From positions 82,494-146,493 of the forward strand of contig VXRC01000024.1 of the NCBI GenBank assembly GCA_009838645.1: a DNA stretch of 64,000 nt. Reading direction: 5' to 3'. This document shows, piece after piece, positions 7,817-14,483 of this stretch. The stretch's first letter is position 1; each line of letters begins with the position of its first letter. This DNA comes from Gemmatimonadota bacterium. GTDB lineage: Bacteria; JAAXHH01. Both the position numbers and the translations under genes were made by a program. The notes under the pieces were generated by a model that saw nothing but the letters and a program-made list of their open reading frames with translations, was not told the origin of the DNA and ran no database searches.

Positions 7817-9466
7817 ATGAGCTACCCATTCGATCTTGGAACCTGGTCCCGCAAAATCACGACGGACTCGGATGCCGCCCAGCGCTGGTTCGACCGCGGG
7901 TTGAACTGGACTTACGGATTCAATCACGAAGAAGCGGTGGACTGCTTCAGGCGCGCGGCCGACGCGGATCCCGCCTGCGCGATGGCCTGGTGGGGGATCG
8001 CCTATGCGAACGGACCCCACTACAACCGGGCCTGGATCCGATTCACCGAAGCCGAGATCGCCCGGGTCCTGCCAGTTTGCCACGACGCGGTGACGACCGC
8101 GGTCTCGCTCGCCGGTGACGGTACGCCGGCCGAGCAGGCCCTCATCGAGGCGCTGGCAAAACGTTACCTGAATGGCGACGAGCGCGACGCGGGGGTGCTG
8201 GACGCCTGGCACCGGGACTTCGCCGATGCGATGCTCGACGCCCGTCTGGCGCATGAGGATGATCCCGACATCGCCGCCTTCTATTTCGACGCGGCGCTGA
8301 ACTGCACGCCTCGTCAGCTCTGGGATCTACGCACCGGGCAACCAAACCCACGCGGCCACACGGTCGAGGTATTGCCGGTGATGAAATCCTGGATAGAACG
8401 GATCGCGCGTGAGGGGCCCGTCCATCCGGGGATCTGCCACCTGTACATCCATATGCTGGAAATGTCGCCCATGCCGGAGCAAGGGCTCAACGCGGCCGAC
8501 CTGTTGCGCGGGTTGCTGCCCGACGCCGGCCACCTGGAGCACATGTCAGCGCACATCTACGTCCTTTGCGGCGACTGGGCGCAGTCGGTTGTCCAGAGCG
8601 AACGGGCAGTCGCCGCCGACGACAAGTACCTCGACTACGCCGGTGATCAGAACTTCTACACCACCATGCGGTGTCACGATCTCCATCTCTACATGTACGT
8701 GGCCATGTTTCTGGGACAGTTCGGCAAGGCCACCCATGCCGCGGAGCGGATCCGCGCGATGGCCACGCCCGAACTGATCGCCGGGAGCGCGCCATTTATG
8801 GCCTCCATCCTCGACGGCTACGCCGCCATGACTACGCACGTACTGGTTCGCTTCGGCCGCTGGCACGACCTGATCGCATCGCCCGAACCGGAGGAGCCCG
8901 ATCTTCGCCCCATCGAAACCGCCATGCACGCCTACGGTCAAGGCGTGGCGCACGCCGCCCTCGGTCAGATCGAAGGGGCCGAAGCCGCCCGCGAAGAATA
9001 CGATCGAGCGGTGGCCGCGATTTCCGAGGAAGCGATATTCTTGAGCAACACGGTGCGCGACATGCTCCGCATCGGCGAGGCCATGCTCGACGGCGAACTC
9101 GAATACCGCAGGGGGAACTACGACCGGGCGTTCGATAGCCTGCGTCTCGCCGTCTCGCGGGACGACGCACTCAACTACACCGAACCCTGGGCCTGGATGC
9201 ATCCCCCGCGCCACGCCCTCGGCGCGCTACTCACCGAGCAGGGCGAGTTCGATGAAGCCGAAGCCGTGTATCGCGCCGACCTCGGCTATGACGGAAGCCT
9301 GCCCCGATGCTGCCAGCATCCCGACAACGTGTGGGCGCTCCAGGGGCTGGTGGAATGCGTCGAACACGCAGGAGACGCCAACGAGCTTCGGTTCCTGAGA
9401 CAGCGGCTGGCGTTCGCCAAGGCCCGGGCCGACGTCCCCATAGAAACGTCCTGCTTCTGCCGGTAG
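7817..9466 (+). CDS. Tetratricopeptide-repeat protein of unknown function
   Basis: A 549-residue helical repeat protein. The N-terminal unit W-F-D-R-G-L-N-W-T-Y-G-F-N-H-E-E-A is followed by DADPACAMAWWGIAYANGPHYN and further TPR-like helix pairs through to AEAVYRADLGYDG near the C-terminus. It has no signal peptide or transmembrane segment. Proteins with this N-terminal signature are common in environmental bacteria and are annotated only as TPR proteins. The neighbouring solute-binding-fold gene ends 66 bases upstream, so both probably share a transcript. Cysteines near the C-terminus (PRCCQHPDN and ETSCFCR) are conspicuous and could bind metal. Function is not inferable. Confidence 0.75.
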   Translation: MSYPFDLGTWSRKITTDSDAAQRWFDRGLNWTYGFNHEEAVDCFRRAADADPACAMAWWGIAYANGPHYNRAWIRFTEAEIARVLPVCHDAVTTAVSLAGDGTPAEQALIEALAKRYLNGDERDAGVLDAWHRDFADAMLDARLAHEDDPDIAAFYFDAALNCTPRQLWDLRTGQPNPRGHTVEVLPVMKSWIERIAREGPVHPGICHLYIHMLEMSPMPEQGLNAADLLRGLLPDAGHLEHMSAHIYVLCGDWAQSVVQSERAVAADDKYLDYAGDQNFYTTMRCHDLHLYMYVAMFLGQFGKATHAAERIRAMATPELIAGSAPFMASILDGYAAMTTHVLVRFGRWHDLIASPEPEEPDLRPIETAMHAYGQGVAHAALGQIEGAEAAREEYDRAVAAISEEAIFLSNTVRDMLRIGEAMLDGELEYRRGNYDRAFDSLRLAVSRDDALNYTEPWAWMHPPRHALGALLTEQGEFDEAEAVYRADLGYDGSLPRCCQHPDNVWALQGLVECVEHAGDANELRFLRQRLAFAKARADVPIETSCFCR

Positions 9467-9530
9467 GTGGCGGCAAAGGTGAGAGGGGTGAGTGGACCGG
9501 GTCTCTATTCTGATTCTGCGGAAATTACGC

Positions 9531-9552
9531 TATTGAGTGATTTTACTCAATA
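9531..9552. repeat. Inverted repeat between convergent genes
   Basis: A perfect 8-base inverted repeat, TATTGAGT-N6-ACTCAATA, lies between the convergent TPR gene and mazF. There is no T-tract on either side, so it is a weak candidate for a bidirectional terminator or a processing hairpin. Confidence 0.4.
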
Positions 9553-9626
9553 CAGTAAACGGGAGAGTACTGGCTGTTGGCCGTAAGGCCGAAATCCCGG
9601 GAGCCGGCAGTTCTCTCCTACAGTCG

Positions 9627-9965
9627 TTATGGACCTATAATCTCGCAAAGTCCTTCTATGATCCTATCCAATTCGTCACCGGTGGCATGGCCCAACCTGC
9701 TACCGATTCTCTGTGTTGAAAGGGTTCGGACCTGGCCGATCTTAACCCACGACTGTTTTGGAAGATCTGCCGAATTGAGCGAAAGGGTCAGCGGGAAACC
9801 GGCACGTTGAGGCTGACTCGTAATCGCCATGGAAATTACCGTCTCGGTTCGCTGATTAAAAATCTCGTGGCTCAAGATTAGAACAGGCCGTCGTACAGCT
9901 TGCTCCCGGCCACGTGTGGGACTCAAATTCGCCCAGCGGATTTCACCCCTCAATATTCGGGCCAA
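9627..9965 (-). CDS. mazF: MazF/PemK-type endoribonuclease toxin
   Basis: A 112-residue MazF-family toxin, an mRNA endonuclease. The hallmark N-terminal strand GEIRWANLSPTRGREQAVRRPVLILS is clear (residues 7-32) and includes the conserved RGxEQxxxRPxL motif. The later segment WVKIGQVRTLSTQRI holds the conserved Q-x-R-T-L that helps form the catalytic and RNA-binding surface. Length is typical. Its start overlaps the end of the upstream antitoxin gene by 16 bases, the normal type II arrangement, and both share the promoter at 10210-10237. The gene is more A+T-rich than the housekeeping genes around it. It appears intact. Confidence 0.9.
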   Translation of the reverse strand: MARILRGEIRWANLSPTRGREQAVRRPVLILSHEIFNQRTETVISMAITSQPQRAGFPLTLSLNSADLPKQSWVKIGQVRTLSTQRIGSRLGHATGDELDRIIEGLCEIIGP

Positions 9966-10189
9966 TTATCCGCATCCTCCTCTATTCCTTCTTCAGCCAG
10001 TTCCCGTTCCTCTACCGGGTCCAGTTTCGCACATTCCCGCGCCAGCCTTCCCCGCTTGAGACGATCCAGCTTCTCCGACACGGCTTCCTCAATCGCCTGA
10101 CTTCTGTTTTTATATGACTGCTGCATGATTAGATAGTCGAGTTGCCTGACGATTTCCTCGTCCAGCGTTATCGCGATTTTGGATTTCAT
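9950..10189 (-). CDS. Ribbon-helix-helix antitoxin, partner of MazF
   Basis: A 79-residue antitoxin. The N-terminal SKIAITLDEEIVRQLDYLI is a ribbon-helix-helix strand and first helix, and NRSQAIEEAVSEKL is the second helix. The acidic C-terminus (VEERELAEEGIEEDADNWPEY) is the expected toxin-wrapping tail. The ATG at 10189 has AGGAGG seven to eight bases upstream. A promoter with a perfect -35 box and a palindrome lies directly upstream, so autoregulation by the antitoxin or the complex is likely. The last 21 codons have a decayed relative at 6744-6806. Confidence 0.88.
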   Translation of the reverse strand: MKSKIAITLDEEIVRQLDYLIMQQSYKNRSQAIEEAVSEKLDRLKRGRLARECAKLDPVEERELAEEGIEEDADNWPEY

Positions 10190-10203
10190 AACTTAATCCT
10201 CCT

Positions 10204-10224
10204 GGTATGATAATATGTCATACC
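10204..10224. promoter_or_regulatory. Palindromic operator of the mazEF pair
   Basis: A perfect inverted repeat GGTATGA-N7-TCATACC sits between the -35 box and the Shine-Dalgarno sequence of the antitoxin gene and covers the -10 box at 10210-10215. Palindromes at this place are the normal binding site of ribbon-helix-helix antitoxins, which fits repression by occlusion of RNA polymerase. Confidence 0.7.
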
Positions 10225-10237
10225 TTCTGATTGTCAA
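10210..10237 (-). promoter_or_regulatory. Sigma-70-type promoter of mazEF
   Basis: On the minus strand a consensus -35 box TTGACA (10237-10232) is followed by a 16-base spacer and TATTAT (10215-10210). Transcription would begin near 10203, leaving a very short leader that includes AGGAGG before the ATG at 10189. Confidence 0.7.
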
Positions 10238-10310
10238 GTGCGATACCAGGTTTTATTCGGATGACGTTAGGATTTTGCAGACGACCCAGTTGTGTCAACT
10301 TCCGCGGGTC

Positions 10311-10344
10311 TGACGATAAGGTGTGATTGACGATGAGGTGTGAA
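10311..10344. repeat. Two tandem 17-base repeats
   Basis: TGACGATAAGGTGTGAT is followed at once by TGACGATGAGGTGTGAA, two copies with 15 of 17 bases alike. They lie between the mazEF promoter and the repair gene at 10425 and could be a regulator site or simple slippage product. Confidence 0.45.
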
Positions 10345-10424
10345 TATGGAATGCTTGCCCAGGGTACCGAAATCGGTGTAGGTTTTAGAAGAAAGTCGAC
10401 CCGTCGAGTTCGGAGCCTGACACC

Positions 10425-10766
10425 ATGCGCATCTGGGACCTTCCCCCCGAAATCCTGTGCCGACAGCACCTCCTCGGTGAGCACCGGGAGTTGCACGGGC
10501 TATGGAACGTCATAACGCTGGGGAAAACAGGATACCGGAAGCATCCGGAGACGAAACGTTGGGTCGGCCGACTCGCGGCGCTGTACGACCGGCACGAAGC
10601 ATTGGTTGCGGAGATGCAACGGCGGGGTTACCGGCACAATACACCGCTGGATGGTACGCTTGCCGATGGCCGGAAGGAGCAGGATGTTCTGATCGACAGC
10701 CTGGATGAACAGATCCAGATGTTGACCGAGAAGCCTTGTCCGTGCCCGATGGCGCCCTGGCCATAG
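10425..10766 (+). CDS. T4 endonuclease V-like pyrimidine-dimer DNA glycosylase
   Basis: A 113-residue protein of the pyrimidine-dimer glycosylase/endonuclease V family, which excises UV photoproducts. Q14-H15-LL-x-E-x-R21-E22-L aligns with QHLMAEYREL of phage T4 enzyme, keeping the catalytic glutamate (E23 in T4) and neighbouring arginine. RHEALVAEMQRRGYRHNTPL matches the later helix. The T4 catalytic N-terminal threonine (Thr2) is absent: the protein begins M-R-I-W. Either the amino terminus of another residue acts or substrate use differs. The start ATG at 10425 has GGAG ten bases upstream. The C-terminus ends in an odd PCPCPMAPWP tail, which may be ragged. Confidence 0.75.
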   Translation: MRIWDLPPEILCRQHLLGEHRELHGLWNVITLGKTGYRKHPETKRWVGRLAALYDRHEALVAEMQRRGYRHNTPLDGTLADGRKEQDVLIDSLDEQIQMLTEKPCPCPMAPWP

Positions 10767-10841
10767 GATATAACGCCGCCTTATTCCGCCCCTTCACTCG
10801 TTCTCCGTTACGTTTTGCGTCCTCTTCTAGATTTTCAGTGT

Positions 10842-11789
10842 CTATACGGACTCCCAATCCTCGTTCTCCAACGCCCTTCGTACTGCATCGGCCATACCCC
10901 TCGGGCGGATGGGGAATACTTCCAGAGCAGACTCGTCGACAACGACCGTTTCGTTCCGGAGGCTTTCGACGAGTTTTCGTCCGACCCGCGCGTAGACGGG
11001 TGTGAACAGGCCGAGCCACAGGCTGGAGAGGCGGGGTGAAAGGACAGGCACGGAGATCAGCATGCGCTTCAAGCCGCGCAGCCGGGCGTATTCCGTCATG
11101 AGATCCCGGTAGGAGGCGCGGTCCGGTCCACCGATTTCGAATACCTGACCGCGGTCAGAGTCCGTGCTGGAAATATCGAGTGCGGCGGCCAGGTAGTCGA
11201 GAACGTCATCGATGGCAATGGGCTGACACTGGGTATGTACCCATTTTGGAGTCAACATCACCGGGAGTTTTTCGACAAGGGCCCGGATTAATTCAAACGA
11301 TAGACTGCCGGAGCCGATGATGATGGATGCCCTGAATTCGATCGTCGGCACGCCGGAGTTTCGAAGGATTTCCCCGACTTCCCGCCTGCTTGCCAGGTGG
11401 CCGGACAGTGGCCGTCCATTGCCCAGGCCGCCAAGGTAAACGATTCGCCCTACCCCGGCCGCAAATGCCGCCGCCGCAAAGTTTGTCGCGGCCTTTCGAT
11501 CTTCCAGTGCGAAGTCACCGCCGGACGCCATGGAATGGACCAGGTAGTAGGCCGTCGATACGCCTCGCAGGGCATCCGGCAGTGTTGCCGGCCGCAGCAG
11601 GTCGCCGCCTGCTACATCGACATCGTTCGCTGCCAACGAGGACAACGCATCCGGGCGTCGAACGAGACAACGCACCCGATGTGATCCGTTTACCAGACGC
11701 CGAAGCAACCGGCTCCCGATGTACCCCGTGGCTCCGGTGATGAGGACTGTCTCTGGCTGCGATGAATTCGTCGGCTGGGACCCGGTCAT
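10842..11789 (-). CDS. NAD(P)-binding NmrA/atypical SDR family protein
   Basis: A 315-residue extended short-chain-dehydrogenase fold protein. The Rossmann motif TGATGYIGSRLL is near the N-terminus, followed by VRCLVRRPDAL (NADP-type basic residues), AYYLVHSMA and VYLGGLGN. IEFRASIIIGSGSLSFELIRALVEKLP and the QPIAIDDVLDYLAAAL stretch match NmrA-like proteins acting as ubiquinone-oxidoreductase subunits or redox sensors. The ATG at 11789 is chosen over one at 11897 because the extra 36 residues are low-complexity, precede the core strand and would overlap the upstream gene by 74 bases. The upstream DUF1801 gene ends 34 bases away, so the two are probably one operon. Confidence 0.8.
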   Translation of the reverse strand: MTGSQPTNSSQPETVLITGATGYIGSRLLRRLVNGSHRVRCLVRRPDALSSLAANDVDVAGGDLLRPATLPDALRGVSTAYYLVHSMASGGDFALEDRKAATNFAAAAFAAGVGRIVYLGGLGNGRPLSGHLASRREVGEILRNSGVPTIEFRASIIIGSGSLSFELIRALVEKLPVMLTPKWVHTQCQPIAIDDVLDYLAAALDISSTDSDRGQVFEIGGPDRASYRDLMTEYARLRGLKRMLISVPVLSPRLSSLWLGLFTPVYARVGRKLVESLRNETVVVDESALEVFPIRPRGMADAVRRALENEDWESV

Positions 11790-11823
11790 GCACCCTCTGT
11801 CCAGAAACGAGATGAGCAGGCCT

Positions 11824-12303
11824 TCAAAACCCACGCCAGCCCGGCATGTCGGCCGCCTGCCGGATCCACCTCGCCATCTGCTCTGTATCGAGTTCATCCT
11901 CGTAGATGTCGATCCAGCGCGAGTCCCTGTCCTTGCCCGAACCGGGAGGAACGGGTCTCAGTGCCGCGCCCTGGAAGAACGTCACCTTCACGTAGCGGGT
12001 GAATACGTGGTAACTCAGGAACCAGCCCTGGTCCTCGATGCCGTAGAAGGGCGAGTTCCATCGTACGGCCTTGCGCACGCCGGGTACGGTGCGGACGATG
12101 AGTTCGTCGAGGCGGCGTCCCACGTCGCTCTTCCAGCCCGGCATGGCCGCGATGTAGGCCTGCACGGGGGCGTCTCCGTCGGCCTTCGCGATTTGAGGGT
12201 TGCCGCCCGAGAGGAGGACCGGCTTCGGGCCAGCCTCTTTTGCGACGGCCTTCACTACCGCCTTCGCCGGTTTCCCGGCCGTCTTGCCTTCCATGATGTT
12301 CAC
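11824..12303 (-). CDS. DUF1801 (YdhG/YjbR-like) domain protein
   Basis: A 159-residue protein. Residues about 50-159 form a DUF1801 domain: VQAYIAAMPGWKSDVGRRLDELI, then VRWNSPFYGIEDQGWFLSYHVFTRYVKVTFFQGAAL, and a C-terminal SRWIDIYEDELDTEQMARWIRQA. The W-x-x-P-F/Y-G motif is typical. The first 45 residues are Lys/Ala-rich (GKPAKAVVKAVAKEAGPKP), resembling histone-H1-like basic tails seen on related bacterial proteins and perhaps binding nucleic acid. No enzymatic role is established for the family. It is the first gene of a likely operon with the NmrA-like gene. Confidence 0.78.
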   Translation of the reverse strand: MNIMEGKTAGKPAKAVVKAVAKEAGPKPVLLSGGNPQIAKADGDAPVQAYIAAMPGWKSDVGRRLDELIVRTVPGVRKAVRWNSPFYGIEDQGWFLSYHVFTRYVKVTFFQGAALRPVPPGSGKDRDSRWIDIYEDELDTEQMARWIRQAADMPGWRGF

Positions 12304-12706
12304 TCCAGTCCGCGCCTTTTGGCCGTGCGTGGCACCAGGGTCGGCACTTGGTGCTCTAACGTCGTAGCGCCACCGGCTCCTGGCGTCGATGGCGGATCCT
12401 GTTCCGAAAAGAAACAGGAGACGGAAGCGGCGTCAAGCGGACTTCCCGGCCGGGCGCAAAAACCAACAATCATGCATGATCACGCGACAGGCACAGGGCG
12501 TCCGCCCGGTCGTTATACTGCATTGGCACAGGAAAGATCGCCCGCCAGGCCTGAGCGTCCGACTTCCCGTGGTTTTGCGTTGACACCGATAGAACGCGGT
12601 GGGTAATTGGATGGACGAGCGTGGATGAGTGCGGACGAGCGTGGAAGGACAAGGACGGCCTGCGGGTAGTCCAGGACAAAAGCTATTAGACACGAAGGGT
12701 GGCTTG
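12304..12706. other. Intergenic region between divergent genes, with a short repeat
   Basis: This 400-base gap contains the promoters of the DUF1801 gene (leftward) and the antiporter gene (rightward), none of which could be recognised with confidence. The only structure seen is the 13-base word GGACGAGCGTGGA at 12613-12625 and 12633-12645, part of a degenerate 20-base period running into GGACGGCC at 12653. No coding frame in it is convincing. Confidence 0.4.
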
Positions 12707-14314
12707 ATGGATTTCGAATGGATCACCATTGCACTGGGTGACATCACATGGCTCGCCGTGGCGTTCGCGCTGGGTCTGCTTTCCCGGGCCGTAGGGCTGC
12801 CTCCCCTGGTTGGATTCCTCGCTGCGGGATTCGTGCTCAACCTGTTCGGCATCGCCAGCGGGGATGTGCTCCGGAAGCTGGCCGATCTCGGAATAACGCT
12901 GCTGTTGTTCGTCGTCGGCCTGAAGCTCAACTTGCGGACCCTGGCGCGACCCCAGGTATGGGCCGTCACCGGCCTGCACATGGCACTGGCTGTGTTGATC
13001 CTGGGAACGATCGTCCTATTGCTCGCCATGCTGAATGCGCCTTCCTTCTCCGATATCGGGATTTACCCGTCGTTGCTGATTGCCTTCGCACTGAGTTTTT
13101 CCAGTACGGTCTTCGTCGTGAAGGTCCTGGAGGACAAGGGGGAGACGGCCGCCTTGCATGGCCGTATCGCGGTCGGCATTCTCATCGTTCAGGACCTGGC
13201 TGCCGTGGCTTTTATCGCGATCTCGGTGGGCATGTGGCCATCCCTTTGGGCGTTGCTCGTCCTGCTCCTCATACCGGCGCGTCCGCTGCTGTTGTTCGTT
13301 CTGCAGAAAGTCGGCCATGGCGAGCTCCTGGTGCTGAGCGGGCTGCTCCTGGCCCTGGGCGGCGCGGAAGTATTCGAACTGGTCGGACTGAAGGGCGACC
13401 TGGGCGCACTCGCCCTCGGTGCGCTGATCGCCAACCATGCGAAAGCCAATGAAATGGCGAAGACCATGATCGGATTCAAGGACCTGTTCCTGCTCGCCTT
13501 CTTTTTGTCCATAGGGCTTTCAGGTCCGCTGACGCTGGACGCGGTGCTCATCGGCGCAGCCGTCACGCCGCTTGTTTTCCTGAAGTCGGCCCTGTTCTTC
13601 GGCCTTTTGACGGCGCTCAAGCTGCGTGCGCGCACCTCGCTGCTCGCGACGCTGAACCTGACCAACTTCAGCGAGTTCGGACTCATTGTGGCGGCCATCG
13701 GGGTAGCCAATGGCTGGATCGACGGCCTTTGGCTGATCGTCATCGCGATCTCCCTGGCGCTGTCCTGTGTCATCTCGGCGGCGCTGAACGTCGCCGCCCA
13801 CCAGATCTATGCCCGGCACCGGGCGTTGTGGGACCGGCTTCAAAAGTCCGAGCGTCTTCCCGACGACCAGCCGCTCGATACCGGTGGAGCAACGATCGCC
13901 ATCATCGGCATGGGCCGCGTGGGCACCGCGGCCTATGACAACATGCATCAGGAATTCGGAGACACCGTCGTAGGCGTAGACCTCGATCACGTCAAGGTGG
14001 AACGGCAGCAGTCGAGTGGCCGCCACGTACTGCTCGGCGATCCCAGCGATGCGGACTTCTGGGACCGCGTTCAGGCCGCCCACACCCTCGAACTGGTTCT
14101 GCTGGCGTTGCCGAACCTGGCGTCCAACCTCGCCGTACTCGACCAGCTCAAGGCTTCCTCGTCCTACTGCCGGGTCGCCGCCACGGCAAGGTTCCCTGAT
14201 GAGATCGAGGTGCTCAAAGCGGCCGGCGCATCGAGCGTGTACAACCTCTACGCGGAGGCCGGCTCGGGATTCGCTGCGCACGTGGCGGCGCAGACGCCGA
14301 ATGCGGGTACGTAA
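12707..14314 (+). CDS. KefB/YbaL-type monovalent cation:proton antiporter
   Basis: A 535-residue CPA2-family antiporter. Residues 1-380 hold about twelve transmembrane helices, opening with WLAVAFALGLLSRAVGLPPLVGFLAAGFVL; FALSFSSTVFVVKVLEDKGE and GRIAVGILIVQDLAAV are the hallmark CPA2 motifs with the ion-binding Asp. A cytosolic TrkA-N (RCK) domain follows at about 405-530, with the dinucleotide motif IIGMGRVGTAAY and acidic VVGVDLD. There is no RCK C-terminal domain. It probably exchanges K+ or Na+ for H+ under nucleotide control. The start at 12707 is preceded by GAAGGGTGG, a fair ribosome site, and begins right at the first helix; upstream in-frame codons are ignored. Confidence 0.87.
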   Translation: MDFEWITIALGDITWLAVAFALGLLSRAVGLPPLVGFLAAGFVLNLFGIASGDVLRKLADLGITLLLFVVGLKLNLRTLARPQVWAVTGLHMALAVLILGTIVLLLAMLNAPSFSDIGIYPSLLIAFALSFSSTVFVVKVLEDKGETAALHGRIAVGILIVQDLAAVAFIAISVGMWPSLWALLVLLLIPARPLLLFVLQKVGHGELLVLSGLLLALGGAEVFELVGLKGDLGALALGALIANHAKANEMAKTMIGFKDLFLLAFFLSIGLSGPLTLDAVLIGAAVTPLVFLKSALFFGLLTALKLRARTSLLATLNLTNFSEFGLIVAAIGVANGWIDGLWLIVIAISLALSCVISAALNVAAHQIYARHRALWDRLQKSERLPDDQPLDTGGATIAIIGMGRVGTAAYDNMHQEFGDTVVGVDLDHVKVERQQSSGRHVLLGDPSDADFWDRVQAAHTLELVLLALPNLASNLAVLDQLKASSSYCRVAATARFPDEIEVLKAAGASSVYNLYAEAGSGFAAHVAAQTPNAGT

Positions 14315-14483
14315 TTGGGAAGAGCGGTATGCTGCGAACTTCCCGGCCACGAAACTTCATGGTGAAATCAGTTTGTATTTTAAACTTCGTGTGGTAAATT
14401 TGGCCAATCTGCGCCCGGTAGCAACCATGATTCACTTGGGATGCCTCCAGTCATTCAGTCAAATCCGCTAAGGGAATTCTCAT

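Noticed and set aside
11790-11897. N-terminal extension of the NmrA-like protein
   Set aside because: It would overlap the DUF1801 gene and adds Arg/Gly-rich residues not found in the family.
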